NCBI GenBank assembly: GCA_035362715.1
Contig: DAOSDU010000008.1
Span: 1-64,000 of the forward strand
DNA: 64,000 nt
Reading direction: 5' to 3'
DNA from: Methanofastidiosum sp.
GTDB lineage: Archaea; Methanobacteriota_B; Thermococci; Methanofastidiosales; Methanofastidiosaceae
The position numbers and the translations under genes were made by a program. Under the pieces are notes generated by a model. That model was not told where the DNA came from and ran no database searches. It worked only from the letters and a program-made list of their open reading frames with translations. This document shows, piece after piece, positions 43,336-52,771 of this stretch; position 1 is the first letter of the stretch, and each line of letters starts with the position of its first letter.

Positions 43336-45321
43336 TTAAATTATTCCTGACCCAAAAAGAACTGCAAAGATTATAGCAAGTGTATTCATTACCTTGATCA
43401 GTGGATTTATTGCAGGTCCTGCTGTGTCCTTTGATGGGTCACCTACTGTGTCACCTACTACAGCTGCAGCGTGTGCTGGGCTTCCTTTACCGCCAAGATT
43501 CCCATCTTCAATGTACTTCTTTGCGTTGTCCCATGCTCCACCGCCAGTTGCAAGCATCAATGCCAATAGGAATCCTGATAATATGCTTCCTATTAACATC
43601 CCACCCAATGCTATCTTTCCCAGTATGAATCCAACGAGTAGAGGGGATACGACTGCTATTATACCTGGAAGCATTAGCTCTTTTAGCGATGCTTTTGTCA
43701 CAATGTCGACACACCTTGCGTAGTCGGGCTCAGTTTTTCCTTCCATAATGCCTTTCATTTCTTTAAACTGTCTTCTGACTTCTTCAACTATGGAAAACGC
43801 TGCTTTCCCGACTGCCTTCATGCAAAGGGACGAGAATAAGAAAGGTATCAATGCACCAAGGAATAACCCCACGATGACCTTTTCGTCAGATAGGCTGAAT
43901 ATGATTTCCTGCCCAGGTGCAAACCTTGCTATTTCATCGACATATGCAGCAAATAAGGTAAGTGATGCCAGTGCTGCAGACCCAATTGCAAATGCCTTTG
44001 TTACTGCTTTTGTTGTGTTTCCAACTGAATCAAGTGCATCTGTTGTCTTTCTAATTTCATCTGGCAGGTGGGCCATCTCTGCTATACCGCCTGCATTGTC
44101 TGTTATTGGGCCGTAGCTATCAAGAGCAACTACTATTGCTGTTAGGGATACCATTGACATTGCGGCTATTGCGATTCCATATAGTCCAGCTAAAGAGTGA
44201 GATATCAATATCCCAGCACATATTACTAAGACCGGCATAAGTGTTGATTCCATCCCGACAGAAAGTCCTGTGATGATGTTTACTGCAGCCCCAGACTGGG
44301 AAGCGTGCGCAATACTTCTAACGGGCCTGTGTGGCTTTGCTGTGTAGTATTCAGTGATAAAGAACATTAGAATTGCAATTACTATTCCAACAACTGTAGC
44401 TAAGAACAAAGCGATATCAAGTTTAAGGTATGTTATAGTTACTAGGTAGAAACCTATCAATGAGAAAATTGCTGAGGCAAAAACACCTTTGTACAGTGTT
44501 TGCATAATGTTGTCTTTTCCTCTCACAAAAAATGACCCCAGTATAGAGCCTATGATTCCTATTGCACCAAGAATCAATGGGTATATTACATAAATGTCAT
44601 TTTTGCCAAGTGTAACACCTAAAAGCATTGCACCTATGGCTGTTACTGCGTATGTCTCAAATAGGTCTGCCCCCATCCCGGCACAGTCACCCACGTTGTC
44701 GCCAACATTATCAGCAATTACTGCAGGATTTCTTGGATCGTCCTCAGGTATACCTTTCTCAATTTTTCCGATTAGATCAGCACCGACGTCAGCAGCCTTT
44801 GTGTATATCCCACCGCCAATTCTAGCAAATAAGGATATTAGACATCCACCGAAGCCAAATCCAATTATTAAGGCTGGATCCCTGTAAAGATAATAGAATC
44901 CACTGACACCTAATAAGGCCAAACCTGCAACAGACATCCCTGTTACAGCCCCTCCCTGAAATGAGAGCCTTAAAGCTTTTCCAACGCCTTGTTTAGCAAT
45001 TGACGCAACTCTGACATTTGCTCTTGTAGATATGCTCATGCCTATAAATCCAGCTAGAGCACTGAAAATAGCACCAACTACAAACGTTAAAGTAGTTTCA
45101 ATATTAATAAATATACCAAAAACAACTGCAAGAATTGCTGCGATTATTGCTATAGTTGTATATTCTCTTTTTAGAAACGCCATGGCGCCTTTGTAAATGG
45201 CATTTGATATTTTAAGCATGTTCTTATCTGTGACTTTATACGATAGAACAACTTTTGCCAATACAAGACCATAGATAATACCAGCTATCCCAATTAGAAT
45301 AGCTATTAAAGTAAAGTCCAT
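43336..45321 (-). CDS. hppA: Membrane-bound proton-translocating pyrophosphatase (K+-independent type)
   Basis: A 661-residue, ~16-helix ion pump driven by pyrophosphate hydrolysis. Signatures are TKAADVGADLIGKIEKGIPEDDPRNPAVIADNVGDNVGDCAG, with the Mg-PPi binding Asp residues, and GDTVGDPSKDTAGPA near the C-terminus. In GNTTKAVTKAFAIGSAAL the lysine after NTT marks the K+-independent subfamily, which is proton-pumping as known for characterised members. It recycles the pyrophosphate made by biosynthesis and by AMP-forming enzymes such as the dikinase-type reactions. It is a single gene with a GGAGG Shine-Dalgarno. Confidence 0.94.
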   Translation of the reverse strand: MDFTLIAILIGIAGIIYGLVLAKVVLSYKVTDKNMLKISNAIYKGAMAFLKREYTTIAIIAAILAVVFGIFINIETTLTFVVGAIFSALAGFIGMSISTRANVRVASIAKQGVGKALRLSFQGGAVTGMSVAGLALLGVSGFYYLYRDPALIIGFGFGGCLISLFARIGGGIYTKAADVGADLIGKIEKGIPEDDPRNPAVIADNVGDNVGDCAGMGADLFETYAVTAIGAMLLGVTLGKNDIYVIYPLILGAIGIIGSILGSFFVRGKDNIMQTLYKGVFASAIFSLIGFYLVTITYLKLDIALFLATVVGIVIAILMFFITEYYTAKPHRPVRSIAHASQSGAAVNIITGLSVGMESTLMPVLVICAGILISHSLAGLYGIAIAAMSMVSLTAIVVALDSYGPITDNAGGIAEMAHLPDEIRKTTDALDSVGNTTKAVTKAFAIGSAALASLTLFAAYVDEIARFAPGQEIIFSLSDEKVIVGLFLGALIPFLFSSLCMKAVGKAAFSIVEEVRRQFKEMKGIMEGKTEPDYARCVDIVTKASLKELMLPGIIAVVSPLLVGFILGKIALGGMLIGSILSGFLLALMLATGGGAWDNAKKYIEDGNLGGKGSPAHAAAVVGDTVGDPSKDTAGPAINPLIKVMNTLAIIFAVLFGSGII

Positions 45322-45407
45322 TTTTTCTAACCTCCTTTTTATTTCGTCTCAAAGGAGATTCATATTTAAGTATTGTGGTTAAATTAGAAGAAAAAAGAAT
45401 AGAAAAA

Positions 45408-46037
45408 TTATTTAAGTTTTTTTAGCTCTTGGTAAGTTGCGTTGGCATCTTCTTTTGCTAAGTAATACTGACCTAGAAACTCATCCCCTCTCTCGAAGTC
45501 TCCCTTAGCATTTAAATCATTCTGTTTAATATCTTCAATTATTAATGGGTCAGAGAGATTTGCATCGGTTGCATAATAGTACATTACTGCGCCAACTGAT
45601 TGGGTCGCACCTTTGTACCTACCTATGTTATTTGCAAGCAATTGTTGTGATGTCCTCAATGTGATTACAAGTTGATTGGCCTTAGTTTTAGCCTCGTCAC
45701 CTTTAATATCTTTAACAGTATCGAAAAGTTCTGTTATCTGAGTTGAGTAAGTCAGATTTTTACTGGCAATTTCATCCAACAAGATGACTTCAGATTCGAG
45801 CATTGAAAGAACGTATTTATGATCGACATTTGCGGCTTCTCTGTTCTTGGTAACATATTCAATTCTTTTTGTCTGCTGATCCCAGTAAGAATTATATACG
45901 GTGTCTATCTCTTTTTGAGTCGTTTCTATTTTTCCATACGACTCAAAGAATTTATCAGGTATTTGAGTCTGATTTACACACATTGCTAAAGAGCAAACTA
46001 AAAATAATGCTCCAATTACTAAAAACTGTCTTTTCAT
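45408..46037 (-). CDS. Exported coiled-coil protein, possible lipoprotein
   Basis: A 209-residue protein beginning MKRQFLVIGALFLVCSLAMC, a signal peptide with a possible but atypical lipobox cysteine (SLAMC). The rest is mostly helical with heptad patterns and several Gln/Lys/Glu-rich segments. The ATG at 46037 is preferred over an upstream GTG because it directly precedes the basic signal-peptide start. No family recognised. It lies between the pyrophosphatase gene and the divergent aIF5A gene. Confidence 0.65.
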   Translation of the reverse strand: MKRQFLVIGALFLVCSLAMCVNQTQIPDKFFESYGKIETTQKEIDTVYNSYWDQQTKRIEYVTKNREAANVDHKYVLSMLESEVILLDEIASKNLTYSTQITELFDTVKDIKGDEAKTKANQLVITLRTSQQLLANNIGRYKGATQSVGAVMYYYATDANLSDPLIIEDIKQNDLNAKGDFERGDEFLGQYYLAKEDANATYQELKKLK

Positions 46038-46155
46038 GCCTATCACTATTCTAAGAATTGAAGGGCCGTTTTTAAAGTTTTTGTCTTAGATTTATAAGTA
46101 GAGGTAAGAAAGCTTTAAAAACTGGAGTTGTGACCTATTTCAAAGGAGGAATTAC

Positions 46156-46551
46156 ATGGGTGACAAAAAGCAAGTTGAGGTCAGGACTTTACGAGAAGGT
46201 GGATTCATTCTAATCGATGATGAGCCATGTAAAATTATTAAGATTCAAACTTCTTCTCCTGGAAAGCATGGTGCAGCCAAGGCCAAAATGGAGGCATTTG
46301 GAGTTTATGATGACAAGAGAAGGACTATTGTTAAACCAACTTCTGATAAGGTATTTGTGCCTATAATTGACAAGAAAAGTGGCCTAGTTAATGCCGTAAT
46401 GGGAGAAAAAATCCAGCTTATGGACATGGAAACATACGAAACGTTTGAAATTCCTTTGCCCAGTGAATTTAGCGCTCAAGAGCTTGAAGGTAAAGAAGTT
46501 GAATACCACGAGACCATGGGTAGAATAAAAATTGCACGAATAAAAGGATAA
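46156..46551 (+). CDS. Translation initiation factor 5A (hypusine-containing)
   Basis: A 131-residue aIF5A. The lysine modified to (deoxy)hypusine is Lys37 in SSPGKHGAAKAK. The N-terminal SH3-like domain is followed by an OB fold ending EYHETMGRIKIARIKG. It relieves ribosome stalling, e.g. at proline-rich sequences. A strong AAAGGAGG lies 7-14 nt upstream of the ATG, and a TATA-like CTTTAAAAAC near 46111-46120. Confidence 0.97.
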   Translation: MGDKKQVEVRTLREGGFILIDDEPCKIIKIQTSSPGKHGAAKAKMEAFGVYDDKRRTIVKPTSDKVFVPIIDKKSGLVNAVMGEKIQLMDMETYETFEIPLPSEFSAQELEGKEVEYHETMGRIKIARIKG

Positions 46552-46602
46552 ACATTTTTTATATAAAATTTAAAAATTAAAAAAAATAAATTTTTAATTT
46601 AT

Positions 46603-49008
46603 TTATCTCAACTGAGATACTAACTGCTGAGCAGCGAGCCTTGTTTCTTCCCTGTTTGCACCAGCTACTATTAGGACATCATATCCTCTACCGAATGGGT
46701 CTGCTATCCATTCCCATTCACCAGGTGATGTTGCCCAGTTAACTGTTGATGCACCCATGTTACCAAGATCTCTTACGATGCTGTTGTATACTGGTCCACC
46801 TACAAGAACTAAGTTCTTTTGAAGTGATGCAGTGTTTATTTCAATGTCAAGCTTTATGAGCTCAATTGGGTCGATGTTTACACTCTTTGTGTAGGTAATT
46901 GACTGAGCAGTGTCTACTGTGGTCTGAGATACCATAATTTTTGCACCGTCTGCATCTGTGGTATCGCTGTTAGCTCTTCCGAAGTAAGTAGCCATGTATA
47001 TTGGATTAAAATCAGCTGTTACGCCAGAGTGTCCGTATAATTGGCCATATGCAAGATCTGTTGGATCTTGACCATTCAATGTTGTATTGGCTTTTCCAAA
47101 GTCAATGTCCTGGATTGTTACAGAGAAGTAGTTCTCTGGACCGTTTATAGTAAATGCAGTTTCACAGTCTGGTATGTCAATGTTGTCACAAAGCTGGAGT
47201 TCCAAGGTATCATAGTTTGCATCTGGGCATGGTATATCACATTTTGGCGCAGGCTGCCATAGTATGTATGCAGCGTTTATATCGCCGTCTATATCTTCAT
47301 GGTCTTCCCAAGCCTGCCATCCTATATCTACCTCTCCAGAAACATTGTATGCTACTTTTCTCCATCCACCAGTAATAGCCAATCCATAGTCATTTGGTGT
47401 TGTGACGAATGGGTCACAGCATCCCTTGTCTTCAAACCATCCAAAGTCTTCAACAGCGTAGATGTTGAATTCTGCCAAGTATGTACCGTCTGCACCGACG
47501 AATGTCTTAATACCGTCGAGCATAAATGGTGTGTACTTGAAGAGATCGTATGTTTTTCCGTCAATTTCCTTAGATTTTGTAATTTTGACCTTGTATGGGT
47601 CGTATTCGTTTCTCCTTGTTGGGTTGGATGTGAATGATCCTCCTCCACCGTAAACTGCACATGTTGGACAGCATTCAAGACATACTCCCTGAGAATCCAT
47701 GACCATTATAAAGCTAAATGGAGAAGCTAATTCTGGTCCGGAAACTGTTACAAATGCCTTGTTTTCGTAAATGTTGACATCAGATAAGTTTATTGTCCAT
47801 CCATGGAAGGAATAAGAGTCGCCTACTTTCATGATTTTTTCTTTTTCTGCATATGGTTTACCATAAGCAAAGTAAGCTCCAAGGTATGTCCCATCTCCGT
47901 CAGTGCTGTAAGTTGCACCGGCAAAAAGAGGGTTATACATCTTTCCAAGGAATTTAATCTCATTTAAACGACCTTTTACTGCAGTTTCAAAGTCAACCAT
48001 TCCATCACAGTGACTAATTCCGCAGATGTTCTGACCGTTTTCTAACAATGGGTATCTGATTTCGGTTGTTCTGTAGACAATACCTGATGCATGACCTCTG
48101 TCTCCTCTAAGATCCACAAGTCCATCTGGTGTTGTTTCAATATCTGCAAGTATTACCTGAATCTCCTCATGAGCTTCCATTTCGGTACCTGTACCACCGA
48201 ATAAGTAATCACAGTCTTCATCGTATTCATTACCTGTGTTGACATCTACCCAAGCCTTTGTTGTGTAGAATGCGTATTCTCCTGTGACATAATTAAAGTC
48301 CCATGAACCGTTTCCATTGTCATAGCTTCCGCCCGCATATGCTGGTAAAACTCTTACTATTGGATCTGTTGGTGAACCGGCAACTCTAGTATTTATAAGC
48401 GCATATGATGATGTGCCTCCTCCAGCTGATGGAGAAACTTTGTATACTCTGTTATTTGAATCCCAATCCTTTGGAGAGTTTGAGAACCAAAGTGTGTTTA
48501 ATTCTCTTGCAACTACGGCTCCGTCAGGATTTCTTATTTCTTTAGGCATTGCTAATGCAACTGAGAGATCATATGCCCCATTTACTGGCCATGTATCATT
48601 TGCTGTTTCCCAGAACTGTGTGGAAAAAAGCTCATAGTCAGTGTACCATTTTGCTCTTGCTGCGTTTAAGTCGCATGTTGCATAGTAGTATTCGATATTT
48701 TTACTGCTTTTATCGAAAGAGTAGTTGTAGTCCATCATGTAATCAAATGTTGTACTAGCAGACCTTGTAACAGTCTTAGTTTCTTCAATAGTTGCCATGT
48801 TTCCAACTGCTGCTGCGATTAAAGATCCAGATACTACATCGGATGCGTTGGCTGTTGCACCAACGGCAATGACGACATCAGGTTCTCCTGTGATTGGATC
48901 AATGAAAAAGCTTTTTGGTGGAACTGTTGCAGCTGATGCAGCTCCTGCTAATGTTGCTCCTAACATTAAGGCTCCCGTTAAAGCAGCCCCTAACATTCTT
49001 ATTCTCAT
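46603..49008 (-). CDS. S-layer protein, paralog 2
   Basis: An 801-residue S-layer protein with the same plan as the other two: signal peptide (MRIRMLGAALTGALMLGATLAGAASA), SFFIDPITGEPDVVIAVGATA at the mature start, the GGSYDNGNGSWDFNY and GGTGTEMEAHEEIQ blocks, Cys motifs CLECCPTC and KGCCDPFV, and the C-terminal NLVLVGGPVYNSIVRDLGN / YDVLIVAGANREETRLAAQQ block. It is the most divergent of the three and has a distinct leader with a hairpin. It is convergent with aIF5A. Confidence 0.93.
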   Translation of the reverse strand: MRIRMLGAALTGALMLGATLAGAASAATVPPKSFFIDPITGEPDVVIAVGATANASDVVSGSLIAAAVGNMATIEETKTVTRSASTTFDYMMDYNYSFDKSSKNIEYYYATCDLNAARAKWYTDYELFSTQFWETANDTWPVNGAYDLSVALAMPKEIRNPDGAVVARELNTLWFSNSPKDWDSNNRVYKVSPSAGGGTSSYALINTRVAGSPTDPIVRVLPAYAGGSYDNGNGSWDFNYVTGEYAFYTTKAWVDVNTGNEYDEDCDYLFGGTGTEMEAHEEIQVILADIETTPDGLVDLRGDRGHASGIVYRTTEIRYPLLENGQNICGISHCDGMVDFETAVKGRLNEIKFLGKMYNPLFAGATYSTDGDGTYLGAYFAYGKPYAEKEKIMKVGDSYSFHGWTINLSDVNIYENKAFVTVSGPELASPFSFIMVMDSQGVCLECCPTCAVYGGGGSFTSNPTRRNEYDPYKVKITKSKEIDGKTYDLFKYTPFMLDGIKTFVGADGTYLAEFNIYAVEDFGWFEDKGCCDPFVTTPNDYGLAITGGWRKVAYNVSGEVDIGWQAWEDHEDIDGDINAAYILWQPAPKCDIPCPDANYDTLELQLCDNIDIPDCETAFTINGPENYFSVTIQDIDFGKANTTLNGQDPTDLAYGQLYGHSGVTADFNPIYMATYFGRANSDTTDADGAKIMVSQTTVDTAQSITYTKSVNIDPIELIKLDIEINTASLQKNLVLVGGPVYNSIVRDLGNMGASTVNWATSPGEWEWIADPFGRGYDVLIVAGANREETRLAAQQLVSQLR

Positions 49009-49025
49009 ATTATTTCACCTCTATT

Positions 49026-49045
49026 GCTAAACAATAACGTTTAGC
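49026..49045 (-). promoter_or_regulatory. Leader hairpin of S-layer gene 2
   Basis: A perfect 7-bp inverted repeat (GCTAAAC/GTTTAGC with 6-nt loop) lies in the predicted leader, 18-37 nt before the start codon and just upstream of the GAGGTGA Shine-Dalgarno. It could stabilise the mRNA 5' end. A weaker version remains in the S-layer gene remnant at 43087-43111. Confidence 0.5.
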
Positions 49046-49068
49046 TACAATATACTATATTTTTTTAT

Positions 49069-49095
49069 AGTATATAAATCTTTTGGTTGCAATAA
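49069..49095 (-). promoter_or_regulatory. Promoter of S-layer gene 2
   Basis: On the minus strand TATTGCAACCAAAAG is followed by TTTATATA (TATA box) centred about 66 nt before the ATG. The upstream TTGCAACC block is shared with the remnant promoter at 43141-43165. The rest of the 49009-49329 gap is AT-rich without further recognisable elements. Confidence 0.6.
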
Positions 49096-49329
49096 TAGAA
49101 TAAAATAATTATAGTAATATTAATTAAAATATTCAATGATTTATTAATTTATTGACTATAGTGTAATAAAAATAAGTTAATAGAAAGTAGATAAAATACA
49201 AAAGAGACTAAATTATTCTTTAAATTGATTATTCGCAAGAAAAAGTGCCTATTTAGAGAAAAGAGTTCTTGATTAAAAAATTTTAATAAAATAAAAGAAA
49301 AAAATAAATTAAAATATATTTATTTTAAT

Positions 49330-51762
49330 TTAGTTCAACATTGCGACTAAGTCTTCTGCTGCCATTCTTGTTTCTTCTCTGTTGGCACCAGCAACGATTA
49401 ATACATCGTATCCCTTTGCCATTGGGTCTGCAATCCATTCCCATTCTCCGGCAGAGGTTGCCCAGTCAACTGTGGATGCTCCCATGTCGACTAAGTCCTT
49501 TACGATGCTGTTGTATACTGGTCCACCGACAAGAATTAAGTTTCTTGTGTTTGTGGCAGTGTTGACTTCTATGTCAAGCTTTATGAGCTCTACTGGGTCG
49601 ATCTTGACGTTTGCTGTGTATTTTATTGTGTCGCCCTTTGTGGACATGTTGATTCTTAGGTATACACCGTCTAAATCTGCACCGTCTTTTGTTGTCTGAC
49701 CAACATATACTGGTGAAGAACCATCGTAATCAGTAAACACTGCATCAACGAGGGAAGTTGGAGTATCTATAGATTTAGTAGCTGGTATGTATGTTGTAGC
49801 AGTTGATGTTGTTGCGAAAGGAAGGCCAGCATTGTATTTTCCAAAGTCGACATCAACTACCTCAACGGTGAAGTAGTTTTCTGGACCGTTGACTGTGTAA
49901 GTTGTTTCACAGTTTGGTATATTGATTGTGTCACAAAGCTGTAATTCCAATGTATCAAAGTTTGCATCTGGACAGTATCCGCCACATTGTGCAGCTGGTC
50001 TCCAAAGAACGTATTCTTCAATTGGGTGTGTTGTTGATGTTAAAGTTACAGCATTTTCTTCCCATGCTACCCAATCACCTTCATCTATAGTTTGCTGGAT
50101 AACTCTTCTCCATCCACCTGTTATGGCTAGACCGTAGTCATTTGGTGTTGTGACAAATGGGTCGCAACATCCCTTATCTTCAAGGTAGCCGTAGTCTTCA
50201 ATTGCGTAAAGATTGAATTCTGCTAGGTATGTACCATCTGCACCGACGAATGTCTTAATACCGTCGAGCATGAAGTTTACATATCTGAAGAAGTCGTAAG
50301 AGTATCCGCTCTTTTCCTTTGTTACAGTTGTGTATTTAACGTATGGGTCGTATTCAGTTCTTCTTGTTGGATTGGATGTGAATGCTCCTCCTCCACCGTA
50401 TGTTGCACATTCTGGACAGCATGGACCGCATGCTTCTACACCTATAGCGTCCATTACCATTATGAAGGTAAATGGTGCTGTTAGGGCTGGTCCTGCGACT
50501 GTGATGTATGCCTTGTTTTCATAAATGTTAACATCATTTAATGTTACAGTCCATCCGTGGAAGTTGTATACATCTCCGACCTTCATGATCTTTTCTTTTT
50601 CAGCAAATGGTTTACCATACATGAAGTACCCACCAAGGTAGTAGTCAAGTCCATCGACTGTGTTTGTCCATGTGGCACCGGCAAACATTGGCTTGTACAT
50701 CTTTCCGAGGAACTTAATTTCGTTTAGATATCCAGCTCTTGCAGTTTCAAAGTCAATCATACCCCAGCATTTCTTAATGCCGCAGATGTTCTGACCGTTT
50801 TCAAGAAGGGGGTACCTGATTTCTGCTGTTCTGTAGACAATTCCTGATGCAGAGCCTCTGTCACCTATAAAGTCGGCAATACCGTTGGGCCCTGGGTCAG
50901 ATTCATATTTGTCTCCAACTATTAATTGGATTTCTTCGTGAGCTTCCATTGCTGTACCTGTTCCACCAAATAGGTAGTCACAACCAACTGATGTGGAGTA
51001 GGTACCACTGTTATCAACGTCTACCCATGCCTTTGTTGTGAAAAATCCATATGTGTTAAAGTCCCATGCACCATCTCCATCGTCGTAGCTTCCACCAGCG
51101 TATGCTGGGAGAGTTCTTGCTATTGGCGCTGTTAATGCGTCAGGTGCGACTGTATTTACTAAGATGTAATTTCTAGTTGTTCCGGCTGCTGAGCCTACTG
51201 CAAATTTATACACCCTATCCTTTGAGTCCCATTCTTTTGGTGAGTTTGAGAACCAAAGTGTTGAAAGTCCCTTAGCAACTACGTTACCAGTAGGATTTCT
51301 AACATCGCTTGGCATTGCCAATTGAACGTATGTGTCATAACCTGCATTTGGCCAGTTGTTTTCTGATGTTTCCCATAACTGGGAAGAGTACAATGCGTAA
51401 TCTGTGTACCATCTTGCTGGCCTCTTTGAAAGACAAGGTGTTGTATTATAGTCTAGTATATTCACAGCTCTAGAGTAGTTGTATTCTCCAACTTTCTCCC
51501 ACTTAACTGATGCTGTCTTTGTTGTTGATGCTTCTTCTTCAACTGTTGCCATGTTTCCAATTGCTGCTGCAATAAGTGATGCAGAAACTACATCGGATGC
51601 GTTGGCCTGTGCACCAACTACTACTGTTACGTTTGGTTGTCCCGTTGCTGGGTCAATAAACCATGACTTAGCTGGAGCTTGTGCTGCAGCGGCTGCGCCT
51701 GCTACAGTAGCTCCAATCATTGCAGCCCCTGCGAGGACTGCTCCAATTGTTCTTAATTTCAT
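49330..51762 (-). CDS. S-layer protein, paralog 3
   Basis: An 810-residue S-layer protein: signal peptide (MKLRTIGAVLAGAAMIGATVAGAA), SWFIDPATGQPNVTVVVGAQA, GGSYDDGDGAWDFN, GGTGTAMEAHEEIQLIVGDKYESD (shared almost verbatim with paralog 1), Cys motifs CGPCCPEC and KGCCDPFV, and the C-terminal NLILVGGPVYNSIVKDLVD / YDVLIVAGANREETRMAAED block. Codon-level similarity to paralog 1 is high in the central blocks and low in the N-terminal third and around residues 560-700. That suggests conserved lattice cores with variable exposed regions. Confidence 0.93.
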   Translation of the reverse strand: MKLRTIGAVLAGAAMIGATVAGAAAAAQAPAKSWFIDPATGQPNVTVVVGAQANASDVVSASLIAAAIGNMATVEEEASTTKTASVKWEKVGEYNYSRAVNILDYNTTPCLSKRPARWYTDYALYSSQLWETSENNWPNAGYDTYVQLAMPSDVRNPTGNVVAKGLSTLWFSNSPKEWDSKDRVYKFAVGSAAGTTRNYILVNTVAPDALTAPIARTLPAYAGGSYDDGDGAWDFNTYGFFTTKAWVDVDNSGTYSTSVGCDYLFGGTGTAMEAHEEIQLIVGDKYESDPGPNGIADFIGDRGSASGIVYRTAEIRYPLLENGQNICGIKKCWGMIDFETARAGYLNEIKFLGKMYKPMFAGATWTNTVDGLDYYLGGYFMYGKPFAEKEKIMKVGDVYNFHGWTVTLNDVNIYENKAYITVAGPALTAPFTFIMVMDAIGVEACGPCCPECATYGGGGAFTSNPTRRTEYDPYVKYTTVTKEKSGYSYDFFRYVNFMLDGIKTFVGADGTYLAEFNLYAIEDYGYLEDKGCCDPFVTTPNDYGLAITGGWRRVIQQTIDEGDWVAWEENAVTLTSTTHPIEEYVLWRPAAQCGGYCPDANFDTLELQLCDTINIPNCETTYTVNGPENYFTVEVVDVDFGKYNAGLPFATTSTATTYIPATKSIDTPTSLVDAVFTDYDGSSPVYVGQTTKDGADLDGVYLRINMSTKGDTIKYTANVKIDPVELIKLDIEVNTATNTRNLILVGGPVYNSIVKDLVDMGASTVDWATSAGEWEWIADPMAKGYDVLIVAGANREETRMAAEDLVAMLN

Positions 51763-51825
51763 ATATTTTCACCTTTAATAGGTTTTAATTTAATTTCTCA
51801 AAAGGGTACAATACCCTATAGAGTT

Positions 51826-51851
51826 GGATTATTTATAAATCTTTTGTTTTA
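51826..51851 (-). promoter_or_regulatory. Promoter of S-layer gene 3
   Basis: On the minus strand CTAAAACAAAAGATTTATAAATAAT, with the CAAAAGATTTATA core shared among the S-layer genes, is centred about 75 nt before the start. It lies directly beside the 3' end of the upstream unknown gene. Confidence 0.55.
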
Positions 51852-51865
51852 GAAAAATATAAAAA

Positions 51866-52687
51866 TTAGGCCTGTGTGGCCCTAAAGTTGCCAAGTCCGC
51901 TGTTCATGCCTTTGGTAATGACATCAAATGTCAGCTGTTGAACAATCCCTGCAACATCAATCCCTATATCTTGAACTTCTGACATATTCAAGTGTATTAC
52001 TTCTGGCTCTATTACGCTCATTGCTACGGGAGAAAATTTAATCACTGCTTCAAACAAAGTTTCAATATCAAAGAATAGTGCCTCCATCCCAACTACGCCC
52101 TCCCATGCTTCGCCCTCACCAACTTTTTTTGCAAGCATCTTGTGTATCAATGCCCCTGTATCATTAACAAGGTCTTTTGTCTTTTCCATGGCTGACTTCT
52201 CATCCTTTGCTCTCGCCTCAACTACGAATTTAAATAAAGCCCCTCCCCTATCGATGGCCTCTTCAATCTGCTCTTCTTCAATACCAATTTTCTTCTGTTT
52301 GAGGCCTTCATATTCTCCAATTCGGTAAAGAGAAAGATTATATTTTTTACATAGCTTATTAACAGTTGCTGAAACGTCACCAAATACTTCTAAGAGATCT
52401 TTGCCTTTAATTTTGACATCACCTTTTAAGATTTCAATAGTTGAAGGTACAAGCCTCATGCAAAGATTGATATATTCTCTAAACTCTGTTTTTATGTCAA
52501 GTTCTAAGACAGATGAAAAGAAAATCCTACCCATTTCGTCCTCATCTTCTAAAATCTCGTGGAACAACTCCCTTGTAATCTTTACATTATTTAAAGCCTT
52601 TATCTCCTCTAAAAGTTTCTTTAGCGAGATTTCAAGCGCCTCCTTTGAGTTACTTTGGGACTCTAGGTAAAAAGTAGCTTCAATCAT
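51866..52687 (-). CDS. Conserved-looking cytoplasmic protein of unknown function
   Basis: Unrecognised 273-residue soluble protein with alternating strands and helices. It starts MIEATFYLESQSNSKEALEIS, has an acidic patch (LEDEDEMGR) and a second half repeating a similar strand-helix pattern (ALFKFVVEARAKDEKSAMEKT compared with the N-terminus). This hints at two related alpha/beta domains. It is divergent from proC with an 84-nt gap and precedes S-layer gene 3. No function is proposed. Confidence 0.7.
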   Translation of the reverse strand: MIEATFYLESQSNSKEALEISLKKLLEEIKALNNVKITRELFHEILEDEDEMGRIFFSSVLELDIKTEFREYINLCMRLVPSTIEILKGDVKIKGKDLLEVFGDVSATVNKLCKKYNLSLYRIGEYEGLKQKKIGIEEEQIEEAIDRGGALFKFVVEARAKDEKSAMEKTKDLVNDTGALIHKMLAKKVGEGEAWEGVVGMEALFFDIETLFEAVIKFSPVAMSVIEPEVIHLNMSEVQDIGIDVAGIVQQLTFDVITKGMNSGLGNFRATQA

Positions 52688-52771
52688 AACATATATTCTA
52701 AAAATCTGTTTATAAAGTTTTCAACACTATAAATGGTAAAGTTTAAAATCAGGTGAAAATAAAAAATCTAT

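Noticed and set aside
40440..51778. Many plus-strand frames antisense to the S-layer genes
   Set aside because: They mirror conserved S-layer blocks in all three paralogs, lack ribosome-binding sites and arise from the codon bias of the real genes.
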